Source: Thermalbibacter longus
GTDB lineage: Bacteria > Chloroflexota > Chloroflexia > Thermomicrobiales > Thermomicrobiaceae
Assembly (NCBI RefSeq): GCF_023806485.1
Contig: NZ_JAMSLR010000007.1
Location: 108,993 to 172,992 of the forward strand
Direction of reading: 5' to 3'
DNA length: 64,000 bases
Position 1 is the stretch's first letter. Every line of letters starts with the position of its first letter. The notes under the pieces were generated by a model. That model ran no database searches and was not told where the DNA came from. It was given only the letters and a program-made list of their open reading frames with translations. Shown in pieces: positions 1-7,948 of the stretch. A program made the position numbers and the translations under genes.

Positions 1-1
1 T

Positions 2-691
2 GAACACTTCTCCGAGTATGTGCCCTGGTTCATCAAGCGGGACCGGCCCGATCTGATCGAGCGGTTCAACATCCCGCTCGACGAGTACCCGCGCCGCTGC
101 GAGGCCCAGATCGCCGACTGGCTGGAGATGCGCGCGGCGCTGCTCGATCCGGATCCGGCCGCGCTCGCCCGTTACGAGCAGGACCGGCGCCAGCGTCAGC
201 TCGCGATGCTGGAGGCGGTCGGCGAGCACCGGCGCGCCGCCTGGCTGCAACGGGTGTGGGAAGAGGAAGCGCGGACCGGCCGGCCGCATCACTCCGGCGA
301 GTACGCCACGCTGATCATCCACTCGATGGAGACCGGACAGCCGCGGGTGATCAACGGGAACGTGATGAACCACGGGCTGATCGATAATCTACCTCCAGGC
401 TGCTGCGTGGAGGTGCCCTGCCTGGTGGACCGCAACGGGGTGCAGCCGGTGCACGTCGGCCCGCTGCCGCCGCAGCTTGCGGCGTTGATCCAGACCAACG
501 TGAATGTGCAGGCGCTGACGGTAGAGGCGGCGCTGACCGGCCGGCGGGAGCATATCTATCATGCGGCTATGCTCGATCCGCACACCAGCGCGGAGCTAGA
601 TCTGGACCAGATCCAGGCACTGGTCGACGAGCTGCTCGATGCCCACCGCGCGTGGCTGGCTCCTTGGCAGGAAGCTGCCGCAGCTTCCTGA
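2..691 (+). CDS. GH4 family glycosidase, C-terminal part (alpha-galactosidase type)
   Basis: The frame is open from base 2, so the gene starts outside the window and only the last 229 residues are seen. The fragment opens with HFSEYVPWF, the SEY-PWF signature of family 4 glycoside hydrolases. A second typical block, NGNVMNHGLIDNLPPG followed by CCVEVPCLVD, lies near the middle. GH4 enzymes are cytoplasmic and cleave alpha- or beta-glycosides by an unusual NAD+ and divalent-metal dependent redox mechanism. The NAD-binding Rossmann part and most metal ligands lie upstream of the window, so substrate preference cannot be read directly; the NLPPGCCVEVPC stretch fits the MelA-like alpha-galactosidase branch best. 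The next gene is convergent, so this gene ends its transcription unit here. Confidence 0.85.
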   Translation, partial: EHFSEYVPWFIKRDRPDLIERFNIPLDEYPRRCEAQIADWLEMRAALLDPDPAALARYEQDRRQRQLAMLEAVGEHRRAAWLQRVWEEEARTGRPHHSGEYATLIIHSMETGQPRVINGNVMNHGLIDNLPPGCCVEVPCLVDRNGVQPVHVGPLPPQLAALIQTNVNVQALTVEAALTGRREHIYHAAMLDPHTSAELDLDQIQALVDELLDAHRAWLAPWQEAAAAS

Positions 692-714
692 CCGAAGACT
701 CAGGATCGAGGACA

Positions 715-1938
715 TCACACATAGAGTGTGGACGAGCTGGCATTCTCAGCGACGAGCCGGCCGTTCGCGATCACGTAGCGCGGCGGCGCGTGCTCGAGGA
801 TGGCCTCGTGCACGCTCTCCGCCTCGAGCACGACCAGGTTCGCCGGCGCCCCGACAGCCAGCCGGTGCCCCTCGACACCCATCGCCCGGGCCGCCAGGGT
901 CGTCGCCATGTCGTAGAGCCGCTCCATCGCCGCGGGCGTCATCGCCCACATCAGGTGCGAAGCGAGGAACGCCACTTCCAGCATGTTATGTCGCCCATAA
1001 GGGTAGTAGGCGTCGGCGATGTCGTCCTGGCCCAGCGCGACGATTACTCCGGCGTCGAGCAGGTCGAACGCGCGGGCATAGAGCGGGCCGGTGTGCGGGT
1101 CGACCACGAAGCGGAGATCGGCCTGCCTCGCCAGCACCGCCAGCTTGCGGAAGTACGGCTCCGGGTACAGGGCCATGGCCCGGGCATGGCACGCCGTGAC
1201 CCGGCCCTGCCACCCATAGCGAAGCGCCGCCGTAGCCAGGAGCTCGGTCGTGCGCAGGCCAGGATCGCCGGCATCGTCCACGAGCATCGCCACCGGCCGA
1301 CCAGTCTCCCTCGCCAGGTCGAACGCCCACTCGACATGCTCCCGCATCGCCTCGTCGGTGTACTCGATCCAGGGGATACCACCGACCACGTCGGCGCCGA
1401 GCTGGATCGCTTCCCGGACGTAGTCGGCAGCCCCAGGATCGCGTAGCAGGCCGTCCTGCGGAAAGGCGACGACCTCGACCTGCACGGCTGGGGCCAGCTC
1501 GTCGCGAAGGCGCAACACCGCCCGGGCCGCCTCCAGCCGCGCCTTCGTGTCCACGTCGACGAACGCCTGGACATGCGTCACGCCATAGCGCAGGCCGTCA
1601 AGCAGTGCCCGGCGAGCGTTGCGATAGATCCAATCCTCCCGGTACTCTGCCTTCACCGCGGCCGCGAGCTCGATGGCCGACATCGCCCCGCCCATCGCGC
1701 CGCCCTGGTACTGTGCCAGCGCCCCCTCGCCGACCATGTGGAACGTATAGACCTTACACAGGTGCAGGTGTGGATCGACGAACGACTCGGTGACGAGCCT
1801 GCCCCTGGCGTCGAGCTCATCGTCGCCCCGTTCCAGACCGGAGCCGATGGCAACGATCTTCCCTTCCTCGATGGCGATATCGACGAGCTCAGCCGGGCGC
1901 TGCCGCGTGCGAGCGTTGCGGATCACGAGCTTCGGCAT
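715..1938 (-). CDS. Cytosine-deaminase-like amidohydrolase
   Basis: A 407-residue metal-dependent hydrolase of the amidohydrolase superfamily, closest in layout to CodA/AtzC deaminases acting on pyrimidine or triazine-like rings. The metal-binding PHLHLCK motif is at residues 56-62 (H57, H59), CHARAM gives H251, and GQDDIADAYYPYG at 303-315 supplies the conserved Asp; this last motif is characteristic of cytosine deaminases. Oddly, the strand that normally reads H-x-D-E (metal His plus catalytic Glu) reads MLVDDAGDP at 218-226, so the His is absent and Glu is replaced by Asp. The substrate is therefore uncertain. The ATG start is supported by TGGAGGA six to seven bases upstream. It stands alone, convergent to the GH4 gene. 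Confidence 0.8.
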   Translation of the reverse strand: MPKLVIRNARTRQRPAELVDIAIEEGKIVAIGSGLERGDDELDARGRLVTESFVDPHLHLCKVYTFHMVGEGALAQYQGGAMGGAMSAIELAAAVKAEYREDWIYRNARRALLDGLRYGVTHVQAFVDVDTKARLEAARAVLRLRDELAPAVQVEVVAFPQDGLLRDPGAADYVREAIQLGADVVGGIPWIEYTDEAMREHVEWAFDLARETGRPVAMLVDDAGDPGLRTTELLATAALRYGWQGRVTACHARAMALYPEPYFRKLAVLARQADLRFVVDPHTGPLYARAFDLLDAGVIVALGQDDIADAYYPYGRHNMLEVAFLASHLMWAMTPAAMERLYDMATTLAARAMGVEGHRLAVGAPANLVVLEAESVHEAILEHAPPRYVIANGRLVAENASSSTLYV

Positions 1939-2167
1939 GGTCGAATCCTCCAGAAATCAGCGGAAACGCGCTCCACGGCAGCCTAGCGCCACCTCGGGCA
2001 TCCGGCAAGGGCCGCACCGGCCTCACTCCCGGAGCACCCGCACCCCTGGAACTTGACAAAACGCGATCGTACAATCAGCCTACCTGACCTCCGGCGAGCA
2101 ACGGCTGTCCCCTCGCTGAACCGGAGCGTCACGACGGGCGGGAATCGAGGGTGATCGGAGAGGCACC

Positions 2168-3046
2168 GTGTGGTGGGAAGCGATATTGAACGCAATCGAC
2201 CGGCAGCGCTGGCTGGATCGGCCGGGCAAGGTGCTGCGCGGCGCCGTCGGCTCGGCGCTGGCGAGAGGAGGGCTGGCCGGCCGCTGGCTGAAGAATGCTC
2301 TACACGGTACCTGGCTCGGGCACCCGCTCCATCCGGTTCTGACCGATGTGCCGCTCGGCGCCTGGACCGCTGTCGCCGTCCTCGACGCGGCCGAGGTCTT
2401 CGGCGGCCGGCGTCGCCGCCGGAGCGGGGCCGACGCTATCCTCGGGGTGGGGCTCGCGGCCGCGGTCGGCGCGGCGGCCAGCGGCCTCAACGACTGGCAG
2501 CACACGCGAGGCCGTCCGTCACGGATCGGCTTAGTCCACGGCTCCCTCAATCTCAGCGCCACGCTGCTCTACGCAACGTCGCTCTGGTGCCGCAGGAACG
2601 GGGCGCGGGGGGCCGGGCAGGCACTCGGCTTCCTCGGCTATGCGCTGGCATTCGCCGCGGCGTATCTCGGCGGCCACCTGGTCTATGGCGAGCGGATCGG
2701 GGTCGACCACGCGACGCGCGAGGGACTGCCCCGCAGCTTCGTGCCGGTGCTGCCCGAGACGGAGCTCGAGGAGGGGAAACCGCGACGAGCCATCGCTGGA
2801 GAGGTGCCCATCGTGCTGGTCCGATGTGGCGGCCAGATCTACGCCCTGGGCGAGACCTGCTCGCACCTCGGGGGACCGCTCTCGCAGGGCACAGTCTCCG
2901 ATTGCAGCATTACCTGCCCCTGGCACGGCTCGCGCTTCTCGCTGGAGGACGGCCGGGTCCTCGACGGCCCAGCGACCTACCCGGCGCCGCGCCTCGAGGT
3001 GCGCGTCCAGAACGGGCAGGTCGAGGTGCGGGCGGCGCATGCCTGA
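2168..3046 (+). CDS. DUF2231 membrane domain fused to a Rieske [2Fe-2S] domain
   Basis: A 292-residue fusion. Residues 45-175 are a DUF2231-type membrane domain with about four hydrophobic helices, beginning with the family motif GHPLHPVLTDVPLGAW (51-66). Residues 190-290 are a soluble Rieske ferredoxin-like domain with both cluster motifs complete: C231-x-H233 (CSHLGG) and C250-x2-H253 (CPWHGS). It should carry a Rieske cluster on the membrane face and act in electron transfer; its partner is unknown. The GTG start at 2168 is preceded by GGAGAGG at about 2156-2162. No oxygenase or quinol-oxidase gene is adjacent, so it may work with a partner encoded elsewhere. Confidence 0.85.
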   Translation: MWWEAILNAIDRQRWLDRPGKVLRGAVGSALARGGLAGRWLKNALHGTWLGHPLHPVLTDVPLGAWTAVAVLDAAEVFGGRRRRRSGADAILGVGLAAAVGAAASGLNDWQHTRGRPSRIGLVHGSLNLSATLLYATSLWCRRNGARGAGQALGFLGYALAFAAAYLGGHLVYGERIGVDHATREGLPRSFVPVLPETELEEGKPRRAIAGEVPIVLVRCGGQIYALGETCSHLGGPLSQGTVSDCSITCPWHGSRFSLEDGRVLDGPATYPAPRLEVRVQNGQVEVRAAHA

Positions 3047-3096
3047 TCGCACGCCGGTTGCTCGACCAGCTTGGGCAGCCCGGTGACGCGCGCCGC

Positions 3097-3303
3097 TCAC
3101 ATCGACCGTGGGGGCGCCAGCACAGCCGCAACCAGGGCAACCCCGCCGAGGATCAGGCCGATGCCGACCATCCAGTAGAGCAGTGCCGGGTACAGAATGA
3201 TCAGGATACCCAGGATGATCAGTAGCGCCCCCAGCACGATTGCCGTCACCGGGCTCAGGCCGCGTGCGAGCGCGGATATCCCCCCAGCTAATCTCGTCTG
3301 CAT
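3097..3303 (-). CDS. Small two-helix membrane protein (DUF3096-like)
   Basis: A 68-residue protein with two hydrophobic helices (about residues 18-38 and 43-63) joined by a short YPALLYW turn. The helix-turn-helix layout and LYPALLYWMVGIGLILGG resemble the short DUF3096 membrane proteins, but this is a pattern match only. It is the last gene of the operon with AmaP and two Asp23 proteins, and starts 24 bases after the AmaP stop. The context suggests a role in envelope stress. No catalytic residue is apparent. Confidence 0.7.
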   Translation of the reverse strand: MQTRLAGGISALARGLSPVTAIVLGALLIILGILIILYPALLYWMVGIGLILGGVALVAAVLAPPRSM

Positions 3304-3327
3304 CGCTCCAGTCCTTCCGTCTGCCCG

Positions 3328-3906
3328 CTACCGAACTCGGCTCGCGCGACCATTGGCGAGCGGCGCGACCTGGGCATCGACCTGCACCGCTGCCACTGCG
3401 CGTCCGAGATGACGCTCGACGGCGGTCTTGACCCGCTGCTGCAGGGTGTCGGTGAGCTCCGGCACGCTGGTCTCTGGATCGACCGAGACCTGGCAGTGTA
3501 CCCGTAAGCCGTCACGCCCCTCGATCAGGTGAGACCGGACCTCCCGCACACCCTCGACCTGCGCTGCCTCCCAGGAGACCAGGTCCTGGACGGCCCGGCG
3601 GTCGACCGTCACTCGCCCCATCCCATCCTGGCGCACCGTAAGCCTGGGGGGCTCCCTCCGACCTGGCAGCAACTCCAGGACGAACAGCGACAGACCGACG
3701 ACCAGGAGCACGGCAGCGACGGTGATCGTCCAGGCACGGTCGCTGCCGGTCAAGGCAGCGAAGTCCTCGAGCCGATCAGTGAACCACGGGGCGGGGGACA
3801 GAGAAGCCGGCTCGGCGAGCCCGAGCATGACCAGCAGCACAGCGCCGGCCACGATGACCAGCAGGGCCGAGACGACGAGGGCGAGCAGACGGTTGAAGAC
3901 GTTCAT
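3328..3906 (-). CDS. amaP: Alkaline-shock membrane anchor protein, AmaP-like
   Basis: A 192-residue protein with an N-terminal hairpin of two transmembrane segments (about 9-31 and 61-83) followed by a basic linker and a soluble domain of about 100 residues. That matches AmaP, which anchors Asp23/Gls24 proteins to the membrane in Firmicutes. The soluble part has an Asp23-like beta-alpha pattern (VTVDRRAVQDLVSWEA, then VHCQVSVD). The ATG overlaps the stop of the upstream Asp23 gene by four bases (ATGA) and has GGAGGAG upstream, so the two are translationally coupled. Membrane location is well supported; the anchoring role is inferred from family and neighbours. Confidence 0.75.
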   Translation of the reverse strand: MNVFNRLLALVVSALLVIVAGAVLLVMLGLAEPASLSPAPWFTDRLEDFAALTGSDRAWTITVAAVLLVVGLSLFVLELLPGRREPPRLTVRQDGMGRVTVDRRAVQDLVSWEAAQVEGVREVRSHLIEGRDGLRVHCQVSVDPETSVPELTDTLQQRVKTAVERHLGRAVAAVQVDAQVAPLANGRASRVR

Positions 3907-4244
3907 GGCTGCTCTCCTCCGACGCGCAGGTCCTCGACTGTCACGTCGATACCACCCACTTCCTCCACACTGAGATCGTCGAGAGCTGCACGCGCTGCCT
4001 CGCGTACCCGCTCGGCGAGCTCCGGCAGATCGACTGCAGCCCCATAGGCGGCGGTGAGATGGATGTCGATATCCAGCGGACCACGCGCACGGGTGACGCC
4101 GACACCACGAATCACCTGGTTCGGGCCATAGGTCGCCGTTGCGTGCCGCCCCTGGCCGATCCCGGCAACCCCTGGCACCCGCTGGACGGCGGCCGCAACC
4201 GCTCGCGCGATCACGATCTCATCGAGCGCTGCATGCTCAGGCAT
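3903..4244 (-). CDS. Asp23/Gls24 family envelope stress protein (second copy)
   Basis: A 113-residue Asp23-family protein. It has the typical opening IVIARAVAAAVQRVPGV and an IDIHLTAAYG strand, then a helix rich in Arg and Glu. The frame is open to 4262, where a GTG directly follows the upstream stop, but the ATG at 4244 is chosen because GAAGGGCGG lies upstream and the family usually starts near this point. It is shorter than the first copy and lacks the Gln-rich tail. Asp23 proteins form cytoplasmic membrane-associated layers involved in cell-wall homeostasis. The stop overlaps the start of the AmaP-like gene. Confidence 0.8.
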   Translation of the reverse strand: MPEHAALDEIVIARAVAAAVQRVPGVAGIGQGRHATATYGPNQVIRGVGVTRARGPLDIDIHLTAAYGAAVDLPELAERVREAARAALDDLSVEEVGGIDVTVEDLRVGGEQP

Positions 4245-4262
4245 CACGGCCGCCCTTCGCAC

Positions 4263-4727
4263 CTACTGGACACGTGTGTCGGTCTGTTGTTGCTGTTGAG
4301 CAAAGTACAGATCGGTCACGTCGATGTTCACCTCGCGGACGGTGAGTCCGGTCATCGAGTTGACCCGGTTCCGGATGTTCCGCCGGACGGCGTCTGCCAC
4401 CTGGGGGATGCTCACGCCGTAGTCGACGATCATGCGCAGGTCCACGGCCGCCTCGCGCTGTCCGACTTCCACGCTGACGCCCTGCGTGCCGATGTTGTCG
4501 CCCCCACCGCCAGCAACGCGCTGGGTCAGCCCGCTCAACGTCCCACCGACTCCTTGCGAGACCAGCTCGTGCACACCCGGAACTTCTCTGGCCGCGATGG
4601 CCGCAATCTTGGCCACCACGTCGTCCGCGATCGTCGTGCGCCCATGCTCGGTCACGAGGTCAGTCGCCCGCGCGGGCGCCGTCTCCTGCGGTCGAGTCTC
4701 GGCCACGTTCTGTCGTGTCTCAGCCAT
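4263..4727 (-). CDS. Asp23/Gls24 family envelope stress protein (first copy)
   Basis: A 154-residue Asp23/Gls24 protein. The family core runs from about residue 30: TTIADDVVAKIAAIAAREVPGV, then EVGQREAAVDLRMIVDYG and a RNRVNSMTGLTVREVNI strand, and it ends in a run of glutamines (QQQQQ). The reading frame is open up to 4859, but the ATG at 4727 has a perfect AAGGAGG at 4734-4740, which fixes the start. It leads an operon of Asp23, Asp23, AmaP and a small membrane protein, the arrangement known from Firmicutes alkaline-shock operons. A soluble, membrane-tethered envelope-stress role is inferred. Confidence 0.85.
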   Translation of the reverse strand: MAETRQNVAETRPQETAPARATDLVTEHGRTTIADDVVAKIAAIAAREVPGVHELVSQGVGGTLSGLTQRVAGGGGDNIGTQGVSVEVGQREAAVDLRMIVDYGVSIPQVADAVRRNIRNRVNSMTGLTVREVNIDVTDLYFAQQQQQTDTRVQ

Positions 4728-5183
4728 CCTGGGCCTCCTTCTGTATGCACACCAACTCCGATTCGGGGAACAGTCGCTGGGTTGAACTTTACAATAAGCA
4801 CTCGTGCGATGCCACACGGAGCACCCTGCGAGCCAAGCCTGCCGGGTAATCTGGATCACGAGACCCGAAAACGCGCGTTGCTACTGGTTATGTCTGGTAC
4901 CGAGCCATCGCGCTGAGCGCTGCCAGATCCCCGTCTCACCCGACGGGCTCGCTGCTAAGGAGCAAACGGCGGTTTCTCGCACCCTGCCTCATCTTCCCGC
5001 GCTGGGCGAAGAGAGGGTTTGGGGTGGAGACCTGTCAGATTTCGGAGGCTACCTCATACTGGACGGTACGCGTCTGACGGCGTCCGATACGGTACAGGCG
5101 GCGAGCTGCGAAAACGCTCCGGCCAGCACAGCTCAGCCCCGGGAATGCAGCACCGTTGATGCCTGTGGAGTCACAGAGAGGAA
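4728..5183. other. Intergenic stretch of about 456 bases, no gene recognised
   Basis: No coding pattern stands out on either strand: the open frames here lack conserved motifs and ribosome sites. On the minus strand the Asp23 promoter should lie between about 4745 and 4860; an AT-rich patch at 4786-4799 (ACTTTACAATAAGC on plus) is the best place for a -10 element, but I see no convincing -35 partner. The part nearest 5183 lies downstream of the next minus-strand gene and has no clear terminator hairpin. Confidence 0.5.
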
Positions 5184-5588
5184 CTAGCTCGATGCAGCCA
5201 GGCAAGCAAGGACGCGCACGGCAGCGCGCGCGTGTTCCTCCTCCGGTACGTTCTGATACGCTCTTTCGACCAGTTCCGCAGGAATCTCTGCCGGCTCGGC
5301 CAGCTCCAAAAGTTCTGGGTACTCGCGAACGGCCCGGTGCAGGTAGTCCAGAATATGGAAGCCCACCACATCGTGCGTGTCCGGATCTAGCCGATAGGCG
5401 AGCCAGTCAGGATCATCGAAAAAGACACTAACTGCTGGTTTCGCGGGGAGATCCCAGAGCACGAGTAACTCATCCGCTAATGGGTTGTAGGTCACAGTGA
5501 TGCGTGACACTCGCAGCCGTTCGGCCAGTTCCTCGGGAGACGGGATCCTGGGATGATATTCAAAGGCTAGCCAATCGTTCACGGCCAT
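5184..5588 (-). CDS. Hypothetical protein with DUF2283-like strand pattern
   Basis: A 134-residue soluble, acidic protein. Residues 30-85 read VTYNPLADELLVLW, then DDPDWLAYRLDPDTHDVVGF and HILDYL, an order that resembles DUF2283-type proteins (Y-D/N-P-x-A-D opening, later V-G-F-x-I-L). DUF2283 genes are often paired with a small upstream gene, and here the preceding 58-codon frame overlaps its start. The ATG has GGGGGAGGA nine or so bases upstream. No function is assigned; a role in a small toxin-antitoxin-like pair is a weak possibility based only on context. Confidence 0.65.
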   Translation of the reverse strand: MAVNDWLAFEYHPRIPSPEELAERLRVSRITVTYNPLADELLVLWDLPAKPAVSVFFDDPDWLAYRLDPDTHDVVGFHILDYLHRAVREYPELLELAEPAEIPAELVERAYQNVPEEEHARAAVRVLACLAASS

Positions 5589-5755
5589 AGCTGTTCCTCC
5601 CCCTGATGAATGCGGTTGGTCGGGAAAGCAGTGATGATCCTCGCCGGGTCAGTGGAAAAGTCGACCACAACCTTCAGGTACGCCGCGATGGGGACTGAAA
5701 GCACGGTCGTGAACTGGTAATAACAGCTTCCCACAGTGACATGCCCTGTGCTCAT
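5579..5755 (-). CDS. Small ORF of 58 codons, possibly a 5'-truncated gene
   Basis: The frame reads MSTGHVTVGS, CYYQFTTVL, then AAYLKVVVDFSTDPARIITAF and ends RIHQGEEQLWP. The beta-rich ending with V-V-V-D-F, I-I-T-A-F and G-E-x-x-W-P looks like the C-terminus of the small proteins that commonly precede DUF2283-type genes. The stop codon overlaps the ATG of the following gene by eight bases, as in a translationally coupled pair. An in-frame TGA at 5762-5764 blocks any longer N-terminus and there is no good ribosome site for the ATG, so this may be a truncated remnant. The frame is short and the call rests on pattern only. Confidence 0.4.
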   Translation of the reverse strand: MSTGHVTVGSCYYQFTTVLSVPIAAYLKVVVDFSTDPARIITAFPTNRIHQGEEQLWP

Positions 5756-5868
5756 TATCCATCACATCGCCGTCGGATGCCATGGTACCTTCGTTCTGGT
5801 TTATTGGCACCGGCAGGTACACTGGGGCGCGAGATGGCGATCGTAGTCATCCACTGGGAGGAATGAGC

Positions 5869-7701
5869 ATGGTGCAGCAGCTCACGCGCGAGCAGATTCC
5901 GATCGAGGAGCGCTGGGAACTGGCCGATCTCTACCCGACCCCGGCCGACTGGGAGGCCGAGCGGCAGGCCGTGCTGGCCGAACTGCCCCGGCTAGAGGGG
6001 ATGCGCGGCACGCTGCGGCAGGGCGCCCAGCAGATCCTGGCCGTGCTCACGCTGGCCGACGAGATCGACCAGCGCGTCGAGAAGCTCTTCGCCTACGCGC
6101 TCCTGGCCCGGGACCAGGACACGCGCGACCCCGAGGCGGTCCAGCGCTACGAGCAGGCGATGTCGCTGGCGGTGGCTGCCAGCCGCGCCGCTGCCTGGAT
6201 CGCGCCCGAGCTGCTGGCTTTCACCGACGACGAGCTCCGCGCCTTCCTGGAGCAAGAGCCAGGGCTGGCACCCTTCCGACGCGAGATCGAGCAGACGATC
6301 CGGATGCGCCCGCACACCCGCTCGGCGGAGGTCGAGGAGCTGCTGGCCGAGACGGCCGAGCTGGCCCGCGCGCCGTCAAATGCCTTCACCTTCCTCGACA
6401 ACGCCGACATCCGCTACGGCGTCGTCATCGACGAGGACGGTACCGAGATCGAGCTGACCAAGGGCCGCTACCTCCTGCTCCTCGAGCGACGGAACCGGCA
6501 GGTACGCCAGCAGGCGTACGAGGTGTTCCACGCGCCATACCTGGCCCATCGCCACACGCTCGGTGCGCTGCTCGCCGGGAGCACACAGGCGGACGTCTTC
6601 TACGCGCGCGCTCGCCGCTACGAGTCGGCGCTTCAGGCCGCGCTGTACCCGAACGCCATCCCGCTCGAGGTCTACACCACACTCATCGAGCTCGTGCGAC
6701 AGCACGCGCCGCTGCTGCAGCGCTACCTCCGCCTGCGCAAGCAGGCGCTCGGGCTCGGCGAGCTGCGCGCCTTCGACCTCTACGTCCCGCTGGTCGAGCG
6801 CCCGGAGCGGACCTATACGTACGCCGAAGCCCGCGACCTGGTGCTGGCAGCCATGGAGCCGCTGGGTCCGGAGTACACCGAGCCGTTACGCCAGGGTCTG
6901 CATTCCCGCTGGGTCGACGTCCACGAGACGCCGGGCAAGCGATCGGGCGGCTATAGCTTGGGTGTCTATGGCGTCCACCCGTACATCCTGCTGAACTGGA
7001 ACGGCACGCTCCGCGAGGTGTTCGTGCTGGCCCACGAGGTCGGCCACGCGATGCACTCCTACTTCTCCTCGCGAGCCCAGCCGCACCCGACCTCGCAGTA
7101 CACGATCTTCGTGGCCGAAGTCGCCTCCACGTTCAACGAGCGGCTGCTCACCGCTCACCTGCTGGACATCACCGGCGACCCGCGCGAGCGGGCCGCGCTG
7201 GTCAACGACGCGCTCGAGACGTTCCGCACGACGCTCTGGCGCCAGACGCTCTTCGCCGAGTTCGAGCTGCTCACGCACCAGGCGGTCGAGCGGGGTGAGG
7301 GGTTAAGTCCCGACTGGATGACGCGGGAGTATGGCCGGCTGCTGCGCGAGTATTACGGGCCGGATCTCGTGGTGGATGAGCAGGTGGCCCACGAGTGGAG
7401 CCGGGTGCCGCACTTCCACCGCGGCTTCTACGTGTTCCAGTACGCGACCGGGCTGGTGGCGGCAACCGCGCTGGCGCGCGCGGTGCTCTCCGGCGACGAG
7501 GATGCACGCCGCCGTTACCTGGCGTTCCTGGCCGCCGGCTCCTCCAAAGACTCGCTCGACCTGCTGCGCGACGCTGGGGTGGACCTGACCACGCCGGAGC
7601 CGTACCTGGCCGCCTTCGCCACCGTCGAGCAGGATCTCGACACGCTGGAGGCGGCGCTGCGCGAGCTGGGGCTGATACCAGGGGATGAGCCGTCTCGGTG
7701 A
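5869..7701 (+). CDS. pepF: Oligoendopeptidase F (M3B zinc metallopeptidase)
   Basis: A 610-residue cytoplasmic zinc peptidase of the M3B family, which cuts short peptides of roughly 7-20 residues. The HEVGHAMH zinc motif is at residues 389-396 (bases 7033 on), and the third ligand lies in VAEVASTFNE, about 27 residues later, as the family requires. The N-terminal helical PepF domain (RWELADLYPTPADWEAE) is intact and length is normal. The frame is open back to 5782, but GGGAGG at 5856-5861 best serves the ATG at 5869; an ATG at 5863 is too close. The gene is monocistronic and convergent with menG. Confidence 0.95.
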   Translation: MVQQLTREQIPIEERWELADLYPTPADWEAERQAVLAELPRLEGMRGTLRQGAQQILAVLTLADEIDQRVEKLFAYALLARDQDTRDPEAVQRYEQAMSLAVAASRAAAWIAPELLAFTDDELRAFLEQEPGLAPFRREIEQTIRMRPHTRSAEVEELLAETAELARAPSNAFTFLDNADIRYGVVIDEDGTEIELTKGRYLLLLERRNRQVRQQAYEVFHAPYLAHRHTLGALLAGSTQADVFYARARRYESALQAALYPNAIPLEVYTTLIELVRQHAPLLQRYLRLRKQALGLGELRAFDLYVPLVERPERTYTYAEARDLVLAAMEPLGPEYTEPLRQGLHSRWVDVHETPGKRSGGYSLGVYGVHPYILLNWNGTLREVFVLAHEVGHAMHSYFSSRAQPHPTSQYTIFVAEVASTFNERLLTAHLLDITGDPRERAALVNDALETFRTTLWRQTLFAEFELLTHQAVERGEGLSPDWMTREYGRLLREYYGPDLVVDEQVAHEWSRVPHFHRGFYVFQYATGLVAATALARAVLSGDEDARRRYLAFLAAGSSKDSLDLLRDAGVDLTTPEPYLAAFATVEQDLDTLEAALRELGLIPGDEPSR

Positions 7702-7751
7702 CTCCGCCCGCGCGTGCCCGCCTCACGCCCTTGAAGGCGCTGACTACTGGA

Positions 7752-7783
7752 CGGTAGGGATGACCGGCCGGTCATCCCTACCG
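7752..7783. repeat. Perfect 32-bp palindrome, GTAGGG...CCCTAC element
   Basis: The half-site CGGTAGGGATGACCGG is followed directly by its exact reverse complement, giving 16-bp arms with no loop. It sits in the 247-base gap between the convergent pepF and menG genes, 50 bases after the pepF stop. A related element occurs at 9431-9455. It may work as a bidirectional transcript end or be a REP-like dispersed palindrome; the sequence shows only the symmetry. Confidence 0.85.
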
Positions 7784-7810
7784 GATGGTCTGCGGGGGAG
7801 TGAGCTGCAG

Positions 7811-7826
7811 ACGACCGGCTCGGTCG
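7811..7826. repeat. Short inverted repeat CGACCG-N3-CGGTCG
   Basis: Six-base arms around a GCT loop, shortly after the 32-bp palindrome in the pepF-menG gap. Together the two could form stacked hairpins that end both convergent transcripts. No T-run follows, so it is not a standard intrinsic terminator. Confidence 0.4.
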
Positions 7827-7948
7827 GTGGGGAAGCGGCACAATGCCTAGCCTATCGTTCTGATCCGGCTCACGGGGGGGATGGCTGGCGAAACCGGGGT
7901 CTGGGAGGCTGCCGGGATCGCCCGCCGGTTGGGTCTGAGCCGCGTTGC

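Noticed and set aside
2053..2075. TTGACA and TACAAT upstream of the DUF2231-Rieske gene
   Set aside because: The spacer is only 11 bases, too short for a sigma-70 promoter.
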